Source of the DNA: Sporosarcina sp. FSL W7-1349
GTDB lineage: Bacteria; Bacillota; Bacilli; Bacillales_A; Planococcaceae
Reading direction: 5' to 3'
Assembly (NCBI RefSeq): GCF_038003045.1
Contig: NZ_JBBOOK010000001.1
Coordinates: 62,001-126,000 of the forward strand
DNA length: 64,000 nucleotides
The translations under genes were made by a program, and so were the position numbers. The notes beneath the pieces were generated by a model. It saw only the letters and a program-made list of their open reading frames with translations, did not search any database and had not been told where the DNA came from. Below are positions 52,450-61,568 of the stretch, piece by piece. Numbering within the stretch: position 1 is the stretch's first letter; each line of letters starts with the position of its first letter.

Positions 52450-53712
52450 GTGGATAAGCGACTCCAAAAAATTGTAGATCAAACAAGAACGGATTTTGGC
52501 TTGGAAAATTATGATTTAGGCCGGCATGGGATCTATAAACGCTTTAATGATCGAGAAGAAAAAGAATATTACTTCAGTATGGAATGGTTTCCGAACGATA
52601 TTCAGGAACCGGTGGAAGAGGATGAAAATCCGACGGGTACCGCGAGTATCGAGTTCAATCTTCAACAGCAACGGTATGACAGTGCCATCTTTGTTATGCA
52701 GACATCCTATTCTACGAAAACTCCATTTATAGAAAAGACGCCTGAGGAAGTCGGCGAATGGGTTAAGCAATATACCGGCTTAGAAGTAGGGAAGGAGCTG
52801 CGCCTATCGGAGGCTTATGAGGATGGATTCCTGTTCAAAGTGGAAATCGATGGAGTCCGACTATCGCCCGGTTGCACAATCGAAGTGAAATTTAACGAAG
52901 AAGGCCAATTACTCTTGTATTCCAAAATAGGAGATTTTCCAAAAGTGGAAGAAGTTATGCCTGCCGAATTTTCATTAACGCTTGAAGAAATAGAGCCAAT
53001 CGTGAAACAACAGCTCCAATTAATTCGGTTTCCTTCTGAATCGGAAAAACGCTTCGTTTCTGTCTATGCGATGGAAGAAGTGTTTGTGAAAGCGGACGGA
53101 TCAGGGACGATCCCGTTTTTCGTACATGAACGAACAGAACGGATTATGAATGAAGTAATGGAATGGGATAGCCCGCTTACGAATGAACTGCATCGGGAGC
53201 CGATTTTCACTAGTCAGGAAGTGACTGTTGAGGAAGCTTTCAATCATCCGGATGTCGAAGATGAACACCGACTGACCGAGGAAAATATAGAGCATTGCAA
53301 AGTGGTCACACGTGATGTATTGCGAACGCTTTTTCCGGAGGAAGCTGGTTCTTGGATATTGGGAACGATCGGCCGTTCAGAAGACTTCATAACAGCGAAA
53401 TGCCATCGATCCAGTGAAGTTCCAGCGTTTTTTAATCGGAAAGTGGTCGTGATCATCGAGCCTGGGACCTATCGTTTGCTGAACTATATGGACAATTTGG
53501 AAATGGTCCGTCTATTCGACGGCTATTCGTCAGCAGTTGACAGCAGAGTGGTCGCAGAAGAAGCATTTGAGAAGATGACGTCATTTATTACACTCGAACC
53601 TACTTATGCCTTTGACCCTTCCGCAGGTAAATACGTGCTGTGCGGACTGCTAGATGCGGAAGAATGTGTAGACGCGGTGACGGGCGAAATCCGGTTGCTG
53701 GGGGATCTATGA
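52450..53712 (+). CDS. YcdB/YcdC-like (DUF4901) protein
   Basis: A 420-residue soluble protein. It shows two repeats of a PepSY-like module: a helix with EEVGEWVKQYTGLEVGKEL then strands with SPGCTIEVKFNEEGQLLLYS, and a second with VVAEEAFEKMTSFITLEPTY ending VDAVTGEIRLLGDL. This is the DUF4901/YcdB pattern. It has no signal peptide. The GTG start follows GGGTGGAAA. Function unknown, stands alone. Confidence 0.65.
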   Translation: MDKRLQKIVDQTRTDFGLENYDLGRHGIYKRFNDREEKEYYFSMEWFPNDIQEPVEEDENPTGTASIEFNLQQQRYDSAIFVMQTSYSTKTPFIEKTPEEVGEWVKQYTGLEVGKELRLSEAYEDGFLFKVEIDGVRLSPGCTIEVKFNEEGQLLLYSKIGDFPKVEEVMPAEFSLTLEEIEPIVKQQLQLIRFPSESEKRFVSVYAMEEVFVKADGSGTIPFFVHERTERIMNEVMEWDSPLTNELHREPIFTSQEVTVEEAFNHPDVEDEHRLTEENIEHCKVVTRDVLRTLFPEEAGSWILGTIGRSEDFITAKCHRSSEVPAFFNRKVVVIIEPGTYRLLNYMDNLEMVRLFDGYSSAVDSRVVAEEAFEKMTSFITLEPTYAFDPSAGKYVLCGLLDAEECVDAVTGEIRLLGDL

Positions 53713-53744
53713 ATTTCTACACAAAAGCCTATGAATAAACAATG

Positions 53745-53940
53745 AACAAAAGCGCAGGGTGCTTGCTCAGCTAAGGTCCGCAGTCTAAGTTCGCCGCGTT
53801 CTGCGGAAACGGCTGCATGACCGGCATCCTGTCGGCCTCAGGCATAAGACGAAGATGCGGCGTGGCGCTTTTTGCCACAGAGCAGCTTTGGCTTATGGCC
53901 CCGAGCCTCTAGCGCCCGGAGCTGGACGGAAACAAACCCA
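53745..53940. repeat. Dispersed intergenic repeat (second family)
   Basis: A GC-rich block unlike its AT-rich surroundings, with AAGCGCAGGGTGCTTGCTC, GCTAAGGTCCGCAGTCT, TTCTGCGGAAACGG, CCTGTCGGCCTCAGGCATAA and GCTTATGGCCCCGAGCCTCT, then AGCGCCCGGAGCTGGAC. From memory this matches a widespread Bacillaceae/Planococcaceae intergenic repeat (stem-forming, no gene). It differs from the family at 5265 and 9500. Confidence 0.75.
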
Positions 53941-53991
53941 GTTTCGAAGGTTATCCACATGCTCAGAATTTATAATTTCCTAGATGACAAG

Positions 53992-54020
53992 AAAGCTGTG
54001 AAACTGCTCACAGCTTTTTT
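53992..54020 (+). terminator. Terminator downstream of the dispersed repeat
   Basis: AAAGCTGTGA pairs with TCACAGCTTT, loop AACTGC, then T-run. It isolates the metal-transporter promoter from upstream transcription. Confidence 0.85.
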
Positions 54021-54074
54021 AAAAAATTTCCGCTTTACTTTTGAAAAGGGTTATATTAATATATGATTATCAAA

Positions 54075-54246
54075 GTTTCCTGTGGGAAACAAATTTTTTT
54101 ATTCGAAAACTTGCGCAAGGGAAAGAAATTTATTTTTTTAATTGAAAAGTTGCACTTAGGAAACAAAATGAGCATACAATGAGAAACCAAACGTTCTTTT
54201 TATATGGGATAAATCTCTTGCATGGAAAAAGTTGCACGGGGGAAAG
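54075..54246. promoter_or_regulatory. Cluster of four MntR-like boxes
   Basis: Four related 16-base sites: GTTTCCTGTGGGAAAC (54075-54090), CTTGCGCAAGGGAAAG (54110-54125), GTTGCACTTAGGAAAC (54149-54164) and GTTGCACGGGGGAAAG (54231-54246). They resemble the B. subtilis MntR box, TTTGCNTNAGGNAAAC. They lie in the leader of a metal ABC transporter and suggest manganese control. Spacings are 35, 39 and 82. Confidence 0.7.
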
Positions 54247-54296
54247 TATTTTAGTTGAATTCATACAAAAGAAAGAAGAAAGTGGGAGGGAAACAA

Positions 54297-55040
54297 ATGA
54301 TCGACTCTGTGACAGTGAATAATCTCAGCGTATCCTATTATGGAAACCAAGTGGTGAAGGATGTCTCTTTTTCTTTCCCATCGTCCAGCCTGATCGGAGT
54401 CCTCGGACCAAACGGGGCGGGCAAATCGACATTAATGAAAGCGATGCTTGGATTGATACGAAAGGATAGTGGTTCTGTTCTGATCGGTTCACGCCCGATC
54501 AAGGATTTCAGGAAAAAGATCGCGTATGTGCCGCAAAGGTCCAATATCGATTGGAATTTTCCAATCATCGTTAAAGATACGGTGCTTCTGGGAACGTATC
54601 CGAATGTCGGATTATTGCATCGTCCCAAAAAATCGGATAAGGAATGGGCGATGGAATGTCTGAGACGTGTCGGGATGGAAGATTTCGCCGAAAGGCAAAT
54701 CGGCGAATTGTCGGGTGGGCAGCAGCAACGCGTCTTTCTTGCGAGAGCACTTGCCCAAAAGGCAGATTATTTTTTCTTGGATGAACCGTTCGTCGGCATC
54801 GATGTCTCCAGTGAGGAAGTCATCATTAATATATTGAAGAGTCTGAAAGCGGAAGGTAAGATCGTCTTTGTGGTGCATCATGACTTGTCGAAGGTGAGAT
54901 ATTATTTCAATGAGCTAGTTTTGATCAATAAAGAATTGATCGATGCAGGTCCTGTCAACCAAGTGTTCCAGCCGAACAAAATGTCCAAAGCGTATCAGCG
55001 TAGCTTTTCGATGCTAGGAGATTTGGAGGTTACGGTGTAA
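54297..55040 (+). CDS. Mn/Zn ABC transporter, ATP-binding protein
   Basis: A 247-residue ATPase of the metal-import family. Walker A GPNGAGKST, signature LSGGQQQR, Walker B YFFLDEPFVG and the H-loop VVHHDLSKV are intact. ATG 54297 follows GGGAGGGAAAC. It overlaps the permease gene by one base (TAATG). MntR-like boxes upstream point to manganese, though family members also carry zinc. Confidence 0.92.
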   Translation: MIDSVTVNNLSVSYYGNQVVKDVSFSFPSSSLIGVLGPNGAGKSTLMKAMLGLIRKDSGSVLIGSRPIKDFRKKIAYVPQRSNIDWNFPIIVKDTVLLGTYPNVGLLHRPKKSDKEWAMECLRRVGMEDFAERQIGELSGGQQQRVFLARALAQKADYFFLDEPFVGIDVSSEEVIINILKSLKAEGKIVFVVHHDLSKVRYYFNELVLINKELIDAGPVNQVFQPNKMSKAYQRSFSMLGDLEVTV

Positions 55041-55900
55041 TGGACTTTATTAATGATTTGATGAATTATGGATTCCTCCAAAAAGCCTTTGCCACTTCCG
55101 TAATGGTTGGTATCATCTGCGGAATCATCGGCAGTTTCATTGTTTTGCGCGGTATGGCATTAATGGGAGATGCCATTTCCCATGCGGTCCTGCCGGGAGT
55201 CGCAATCTCTTATATGCTGGGCGTCAATTACTTTTATGGTGCGGTCTTCACCGGCGTTTTAACAGCTCTTGGCATCGGTGTGATCAGCCAAAACAGCCGT
55301 GTGAAAAACGATTCTTCCATCGGCATCGGATTTTCCGCGGCCTTTGCATTCGGAATCATACTGATCACGAGAGCAGGAAGTGCGACTGATTTGACTCAAA
55401 TCCTATTTGGTAATGTGTTATCCGTCCGGTCTTCTGACATGTGGCTTACTTTAGTAATTGGCAGTCTCGTCATTCTGGTCGTAGTGTTATTCTTCAAGGA
55501 ACTGCTTATTTCCAGTTTCGATGAAACGATGGCAGCGGCGTATGGTTTAAAAGTGCGAATAATTCATTATGGAATCATGTTCTTACTGACATTAGTGACG
55601 GTAGCTTCTTTGCAGACAGTGGGTGTCATTTTGGTCGTGTCCATGTTGATCACCCCGGCGTCTACTGCGTATTTATTGACGAATCGGTTGTCGGTCATGG
55701 TAGTGTTGTCCGCATTCTTTGGAGCGCTTTCTGCCATTATCGGCCTGTATGTCAGCTTCTTGTACAATATGCCATCCGGACCGGTCATCGCATTGGCGGC
55801 AACGTCTTTATTTGTCCTGGCATTTTTGTTTTCGCCGAAACAGGGAGTTGTATGGAGAGCGCTGCGATCAAACGGAAAACAGAAAATGATGGTGTCCTAA
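55040..55900 (+). CDS. Mn/Zn ABC transporter, permease
   Basis: A 286-residue permease with eight to nine membrane segments. FIVLRGMALMGDAISHAVLP (with conserved Asp and His), QTVGVILVVSMLITPASTAY and DETMAAAYGLKVRIIHYG, which couples to the ATPase, mark the ZnuB/MntC family. It starts at the ATPase stop and is followed by the binding protein after 65 bases. Confidence 0.93.
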   Translation: MDFINDLMNYGFLQKAFATSVMVGIICGIIGSFIVLRGMALMGDAISHAVLPGVAISYMLGVNYFYGAVFTGVLTALGIGVISQNSRVKNDSSIGIGFSAAFAFGIILITRAGSATDLTQILFGNVLSVRSSDMWLTLVIGSLVILVVVLFFKELLISSFDETMAAAYGLKVRIIHYGIMFLLTLVTVASLQTVGVILVVSMLITPASTAYLLTNRLSVMVVLSAFFGALSAIIGLYVSFLYNMPSGPVIALAATSLFVLAFLFSPKQGVVWRALRSNGKQKMMVS

Positions 55901-55965
55901 TTTCATCTAGAACCGGAATCCCGGTTTTTCTATAAATTATTTATTAAAGGAGTAGAGACCAAGAA

Positions 55966-56958
55966 ATGAGAAAATTAGCGATGTGGTTTGGTGTATCCTT
56001 GCTCGCTGTCTTTTTACTGGCAGCTTGCGGCAATGGAAACACAGGAGAGGGAAATCAGCAAGGCAAAAATCCAGACAATGATACAGCCGCTGCAACAGGG
56101 GACTCTAAAGACGATAAACTGAAAGTTGTCACGTCGTTCACGATTATCGCCGATATGGCAAGACAGATCGGCGGGGATGCGGTCGACGTGTACAACTTGG
56201 TGCCAAGTGGTACAGATCCCCATGAATATGAACCGTTACCGGATGATATCAAGGCCGCTACCGATGCCGATATACTTTTTTATAACGGTTTGAATTTGGA
56301 AGGCGGGAAAGAGGGTTGGTTCTTTAAAATGATTGGAACCGTCGGCCAAAAAGAAGAAAATGTCTTTAGTGTAACGGAACGTGTTGAGCCGATGTATTTG
56401 ACGAATGAAGATGGAAGAGAAGAAGAAATCAACCCACATGCTTTCATCGACCCGGCTGTCGGTATTAAAATGGCGGAAGATATGCGGAATGTGCTTGTCA
56501 AAAGACATCCTTCCAAGAGTGATGAAATACAAGAGCGCGGCGATGAGTATGTAGCGCGTTTGAAAGAATTGGATGAAGAATATGAAACACGCATTGCCGA
56601 CATCCCGGAAGAAGATCGGATTTTGGTGACTAGTGAAAGGGCATTCCAATATATGACCACGCATTATGGTCTGTATGAAGCATATATTTGGGAAATCGAC
56701 ACAGAAGAAAACGGCTCACCCACTCAAATCAAAAACCTTGTGACATTTATCAAAGAAAATGAAGTGCCGGTCCTGTTCCTGGAGTCCAACGTCGACCCTC
56801 GTCCGATGGAGACGGTCTCCAAAGAAACCGGTGTGCCGATTGCGGAGAAGGCTATCTATTCAGATGAGATCGGCAACCCTGGGGATGAGATCGATACGTA
56901 TGTAAAATATTTGGATTACAATATTAACCTTATCCATGATGAATTGAGCAAGAATTAA
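55966..56958 (+). CDS. Mn/Zn-binding lipoprotein
   Basis: A 330-residue cluster A-I binding protein (lipobox VFLLAAC near residue 21). Four metal ligands expected in PsaA/MntA proteins are visible: His in GTDPHEYEPL, His in NPHAFIDP, Glu in TSERAFQYM and Asp in YSDEIGNPG. This His2-Glu-Asp set favours manganese over zinc. It follows a short gap after the permease. Gene order (ATPase, permease, binder) differs from B. subtilis mntABCD. Confidence 0.92.
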   Translation: MRKLAMWFGVSLLAVFLLAACGNGNTGEGNQQGKNPDNDTAAATGDSKDDKLKVVTSFTIIADMARQIGGDAVDVYNLVPSGTDPHEYEPLPDDIKAATDADILFYNGLNLEGGKEGWFFKMIGTVGQKEENVFSVTERVEPMYLTNEDGREEEINPHAFIDPAVGIKMAEDMRNVLVKRHPSKSDEIQERGDEYVARLKELDEEYETRIADIPEEDRILVTSERAFQYMTTHYGLYEAYIWEIDTEENGSPTQIKNLVTFIKENEVPVLFLESNVDPRPMETVSKETGVPIAEKAIYSDEIGNPGDEIDTYVKYLDYNINLIHDELSKN

Positions 56959-57005
56959 GTAATAGGAATTCCTCCCTTGAAGGGATTCGATAAGGAAGCT
57001 ACTGT

Positions 57006-57040
57006 AAAACAGGACATCCGTATTCGGGTGTCCTGTTTTC
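57006..57040 (+). terminator. Terminator of the metal ABC operon
   Basis: AAAACAGGACA pairs with TGTCCTGTTTT, with an inner CCG/CGG pair. Confidence 0.85.
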
Positions 57041-57178
57041 ATGTTTGCGGGGGGATATGCCAAGGACTTCTGCCTAATATTTAGATAACTACGTACTATT
57101 TCGCTTCAGCAAACATACCTTCTGTTTCACAGTCAGTTCTTGTAAAATAGAAATAAAGAGAAGTAGGGGGAGATCAAA

Positions 57179-58336
57179 TTGAAATTTTTCCATACGGCGG
57201 ATTGGCATTTGGGCAAGCTGGTCCAGGGTGTATATATGACGGAGGACCAGCGGCATGTGCTCGATCAATTCATCAAGGCCATCATCGAAGAGAAACCGGA
57301 TGCGGTCGTCATTGCGGGAGATTTGTATGATCGGGCGGTTCCACCAACGGAAGCGGTGGCGCTGTTGGATGAAGTTCTCGAAAAGATTGTCATGGAACTA
57401 AAAACGCCGGTTCTGGCAATAGGCGGCAATCACGACAGCCCGGGGCGAATCCATTTCGGAAGCAATATTATGCGAGCCAATGGACTGCATATGGTAGGCC
57501 AGATGACGAAAGCATTGGAGCCGGTCGTATTGGAAGACGAATTCGGCGAGGTCCATTTCCATCTGGTGCCGTTTGCTGACCCTTCCGTCGTCAGACATCT
57601 TTATGAGGATGAATCCGTCTCGAATCATCAGGATGCGATGAAAAGAGTGGTCGACGGCATCCGCCAAAAGCTGTCGGCGGAAGCCCGCCATGTTTTGGTC
57701 GGACATGCTTTTGTCACGCCTCACGGGGAAACCGCCGACAACACAAGCGATTCGGAACGGCCGCTTGCAATCGGCGGGGCGGAATATGTCGCCGCTCATT
57801 TATTCGAACCATTCCATTACACGGCACTTGGTCATTTGCATCAAGCCCACCATGTGTTGCATGAAACAATCCGTTATGCGGGATCACCACTTAAATATTC
57901 GATCTCCGAGGAACGGCACCAGAAAGGGTTTTTCATCGTAGAAATGGATGGGGACGGCGAGGTCACCGTCGAGAAAAAGTTGTTGGACGCACGGCATGAT
58001 ATGCGGACGGTTGAAGGCCGCTTGGCGGATCTTTTGACGCAACCGGTCAATGAGGATTATGTCTTTGTCAAACTGCTTGATGAAACCCCGGTTTTATTTC
58101 CAATGGAACAGGTGCGTACTGTTTTCCCGAATGCGATGCATGTGGAGCGGAAAATGACAGTCCAACCTTCGATCGGTAGAGGAGAAAAACAGGCGATAAC
58201 CGGTAAACAGGATGATTTGACTTTATTCAAATCGTTCTACGAAGCGGTCAAAGGGGAAGCGGCCGATCAAGAGACGTCCGACCTGTTTACGGAAGTCCTG
58301 CTCGAAGTCATGCAGAAAGAAGGGGATTTGAAATGA
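57179..58336 (+). CDS. sbcD: DNA double-strand break nuclease, SbcD subunit
   Basis: A 385-residue calcineurin-like nuclease (Mre11 family). Metal motifs: HTADWHLG, AGDLYDR, GGNHDS and LGHLHQAH, plus VGHAF. With SbcC it opens hairpins and processes blocked DNA ends. The TTG start at 57179 follows GTAGGGGGAG. ATGA overlap with sbcC. Confidence 0.95.
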   Translation: MKFFHTADWHLGKLVQGVYMTEDQRHVLDQFIKAIIEEKPDAVVIAGDLYDRAVPPTEAVALLDEVLEKIVMELKTPVLAIGGNHDSPGRIHFGSNIMRANGLHMVGQMTKALEPVVLEDEFGEVHFHLVPFADPSVVRHLYEDESVSNHQDAMKRVVDGIRQKLSAEARHVLVGHAFVTPHGETADNTSDSERPLAIGGAEYVAAHLFEPFHYTALGHLHQAHHVLHETIRYAGSPLKYSISEERHQKGFFIVEMDGDGEVTVEKKLLDARHDMRTVEGRLADLLTQPVNEDYVFVKLLDETPVLFPMEQVRTVFPNAMHVERKMTVQPSIGRGEKQAITGKQDDLTLFKSFYEAVKGEAADQETSDLFTEVLLEVMQKEGDLK

Positions 58337-61300
58337 AACCGATCCAATTGAAAATGACGGCATTCGGACCATACAAACATACCGAAACGGTTGACTTCAC
58401 CAAGTTGCAAGACCATCGGCTGTTTGTCATTTCAGGTGCGACAGGCTCGGGGAAGACGACGATTTTCGACGGCATCTGCTTTGCCTTATACGGACAGGCA
58501 AGCGGGGAAGACCGGGCCGATTTGCGAGCAATGCGAAGTGATTTCGCCGATGATGGCGTACAGACATCGGTGGAATTGATATTCGAATTACATAATCGGC
58601 GATATCGGATCATGCGTCAGATCCCTTATACGAAAAAGGGGAATAAAAGCGAAACACTGGCCAATTGCGAGTTCTTCGAACTGACGCCGGACGGGGAAAC
58701 CCCGTTTGTCGACCGGCAGATTGTGACGGAAATCAATAAGAAAGTCGTGGATCTGATCGGCTTCACCCAAGCACAGTTCAGCCAGATCGTCATGTTACCG
58801 CAAGGGGAATTCCGGAAGTTCCTTACATCCACTACCGATAATAAGGAAACGATCATGCGGAAAATCTTCAAAACGGAACCTTACAAGGAGATTGAAGCGC
58901 GATTAAAAAGCCGGAAAGACCAGGCCCAAGCGAAATGGTCAACCGAAAACCAGTCGAGGGAGACATTATATAGCCAAATCCCATCATTGCTTCCGAACCG
59001 GGATTCCCAGATTTTCAATGTCCTGGCCACGGGGCAATACAATGCCCATCAAGTCATACAGGCGTTACAAGAGGAATGGGTGTTTTATTCAGAGAAAACG
59101 GCGGTCATGAAACAGTTATATGAAGAAAGCTACACCAGACACGGCAAAATGCTGGAAACTTATCACGACGCCAAAAACATGAACGACCGCTTGACCGAAC
59201 TGAAAGGTAAAGAAGAAGCGCTAGCCGGGTTGTATGAACGAAAACCGAGTATGGATCGAAAAGAAACACGGTTGGCCGACGCGGAACGGGCGGTTGCCAT
59301 CAGTGAAATCGAATTACAGTTCCACCAATTGGAAGGGGAGACGATTTCCAAAACAGCAGCACTGGAAACTGCGGAAAAAGAGGCGATAGAGGCAGAAGGC
59401 TTTGCAGCAAAAGCTGATGCGGATTACAAAGCGGAGGAAAGCCGGAATCCGGAGCGCCAGCAGTTGACGGAACGATTGATCCGCTTGAAGGACCACCTGC
59501 CGACCGTGATGAATCTGGCGTCTAAAAAGGAAGAACTTCAACAAATCGAACAGCGAATCGCCGCGTTGAATGTTGCCTTATCCACCGTTACTGAAAGAGT
59601 TGCCAATGGAGTGGAGCAAGTCGGACAACGGAAAACGGAAATCGGTTTGCTGGATCGGCAATTGTTGCCTTATGATGAAAAACTGGATCAGTTAAATGAC
59701 GTGAATGAGAAGGTCAAATGGATGGAGGACATCCAAAAACTGCAACAACAGATCCAATCGCAGGAAGCGGAAATGGCAGATAAAAAATTGGCTTTTGAAA
59801 GTTGCCAAAGGGATTATGAAGGATTAGAACAGCAATGGTTGGCCAACCAGGCACTGGTGCTGGCGGAGCGTCTGCAGGAGGGGGACCCTTGCCCAGTTTG
59901 CGGAAGCGAGCATCATCCGGCTCTCTTAAAGGACCATTCAGATGAGAACGTGACCCGTGAGGAGTTGGAGCGGGCGAAAAAGCGATTAGCGGAAAGCGAA
60001 AATGCTTACCGTACTGTAGCAATCCAACAGCAACATGCGGGAGAACGGCTAGAGGAAATCCAGAACAAATGGGAAGTGCAAGTGGATTACGCAGGATTGC
60101 TTGAACAGCAGCGGGAACTTCAAACGGAAGTGGCGAATATGCGAAACAGCCGCGGGAAGCTCGTTCAGTTGAAAGAAGAGATGGAAAAACAGGAAGCGTT
60201 GCTCGTCAGGCTGCAAAATGACAAATCGGAGAATGAAAGATCCCTCGCCGAATTGCAGCAGGAATTTAATATGAAAGAAGCTGTGCTCAAATCAGATCTC
60301 GATAAAGTACCGGAAGAAATGCGGGAGTTGAATGTCCTTCAACAACGGATCACAGAAACTGAGAACCTGAAGAGTAAGTTGGATGGCGCTTGGCAAAAGG
60401 TGCAGGAAATCCGCGAAGCCGCGAAAGAAAGGCTTGTAGCCGCCCAATCATCCGTGGTTCATGCAAAGGGTTCATTGAAGGAGAGTATCGAGAAGAAGGA
60501 AATGGTTTGGAAACGATTTAAAGAAGCTCTTCAATCATCCGATTTCCCTACCGAAGCAGCTTATCGGGAAGCGAAAATGCAAGAGGCCGATCGGCAGCAG
60601 CTCAAACAGCAACTTGCTGCATATGCACAACAAGTCCATACACTCCAGGAGTCCATCGCAGAATTAAGAGTGATTGTGGAAGGCCGGGAAATGATGGATT
60701 TAGCCCGATTGGAATTGGAAGTTGAACGATTGAAAGAGGAATATGAAAAAGCGTTGGCGGAGTATCATAGTTGTCAAGAAAACGAGAAGGCGGCACGCGA
60801 GGTAAAAGAAAATATTGAGAAGGCGACGTTGGCCATTGAACAGGTGGAAGTCGAGTATAGAAAGATTCTGGACCTTTACGAAGTGGTGAAAGGGGATAAT
60901 GGAGCAAAATTATCCTTTGAACGTTTTATCCAGATCGAGTATTTGGAAAGGATTGTCCAATCGGCAAATGAACGATTGAGGGAAATGTCGAATGGCCAGT
61001 TTGAATTGATCTGCAGCGCAAGGAAGGAAGCGCATGGCAGGCAAAGCGGCTTGGGCCTTGATGTGTATGATGCCTATACCGGCGCCAATCGGGATGTCAA
61101 GACATTATCGGGGGGAGAAAAATTCAACGCATCCCTTTGTCTGGCGCTTGGCATGGCGGACGTCATACAAAGTTTCCAAGGATCCATTTCAATCGATACG
61201 ATGTTCATCGACGAAGGATTCGGCTCATTAGATGAAGAATCACTGCATAAAGCGATCGATGCCTTGGTCGAACTCCAAAAATCAGGGAGAATGATCGGCG

Positions 61301-61401
61301 TGATTTCGCACGTGGAGGAATTGAAAGCCGCCCTCCCGGCCATTTTGAAGGTGGAGAAATTAAAAGAAGGCCATAGTATGACAAAGTTTATTATCAAATA
61401 A
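58333..61401 (+). CDS. sbcC: DNA double-strand break ATPase, SbcC subunit
   Basis: A 1022-residue SMC-like ATPase. Walker A is GATGSGKTT at about residue 34, the zinc hook is CPVCGSEHH near residue 520 at the tip of long coiled coils, and the C-terminal head has LSGGEKFNAS and MFIDEGFGSLDE. QFSQIVMLPQGEFRKFLTS is the typical Q-loop region. It is a partner of SbcD, started at its stop. Confidence 0.96.
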   Translation: MKPIQLKMTAFGPYKHTETVDFTKLQDHRLFVISGATGSGKTTIFDGICFALYGQASGEDRADLRAMRSDFADDGVQTSVELIFELHNRRYRIMRQIPYTKKGNKSETLANCEFFELTPDGETPFVDRQIVTEINKKVVDLIGFTQAQFSQIVMLPQGEFRKFLTSTTDNKETIMRKIFKTEPYKEIEARLKSRKDQAQAKWSTENQSRETLYSQIPSLLPNRDSQIFNVLATGQYNAHQVIQALQEEWVFYSEKTAVMKQLYEESYTRHGKMLETYHDAKNMNDRLTELKGKEEALAGLYERKPSMDRKETRLADAERAVAISEIELQFHQLEGETISKTAALETAEKEAIEAEGFAAKADADYKAEESRNPERQQLTERLIRLKDHLPTVMNLASKKEELQQIEQRIAALNVALSTVTERVANGVEQVGQRKTEIGLLDRQLLPYDEKLDQLNDVNEKVKWMEDIQKLQQQIQSQEAEMADKKLAFESCQRDYEGLEQQWLANQALVLAERLQEGDPCPVCGSEHHPALLKDHSDENVTREELERAKKRLAESENAYRTVAIQQQHAGERLEEIQNKWEVQVDYAGLLEQQRELQTEVANMRNSRGKLVQLKEEMEKQEALLVRLQNDKSENERSLAELQQEFNMKEAVLKSDLDKVPEEMRELNVLQQRITETENLKSKLDGAWQKVQEIREAAKERLVAAQSSVVHAKGSLKESIEKKEMVWKRFKEALQSSDFPTEAAYREAKMQEADRQQLKQQLAAYAQQVHTLQESIAELRVIVEGREMMDLARLELEVERLKEEYEKALAEYHSCQENEKAAREVKENIEKATLAIEQVEVEYRKILDLYEVVKGDNGAKLSFERFIQIEYLERIVQSANERLREMSNGQFELICSARKEAHGRQSGLGLDVYDAYTGANRDVKTLSGGEKFNASLCLALGMADVIQSFQGSISIDTMFIDEGFGSLDEESLHKAIDALVELQKSGRMIGVISHVEELKAALPAILKVEKLKEGHSMTKFIIK

Positions 61402-61408
61402 ATTCACT

Positions 61409-61452
61409 CAACCCCTTTGCAGGATTGAATCCGCAAGGGGGTTGGTTTTTAT
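61409..61452 (+). terminator. sbcDC terminator
   Basis: CAACCCC and TTGC with GGAT pair with ATCC, GCAA and GGGGTTG, then five T. Confidence 0.88.
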
Positions 61453-61493
61453 AAATTAATGAATAAATTCAATATTTAAAATTAATTAATACG

Positions 61494-61522
61494 TTGCATT
61501 TTCATGACAAAAAGGGTATCAT
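61494..61522 (+). promoter_or_regulatory. brnQ promoter
   Basis: TTGCAT (61494-61499), a 17-base spacer and TATCAT (61517-61522). A partial CodY-like box, TATTTTCTGTAATAT (61523-61537, 11 of 15 matches to the consensus), lies just downstream, which would suit a branched-chain amino acid gene; weak. Confidence 0.6.
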
Positions 61523-61568
61523 TATTTTCTGTAATATATTGCATTTTAGATTGAGAGGAAGCAGTCCT

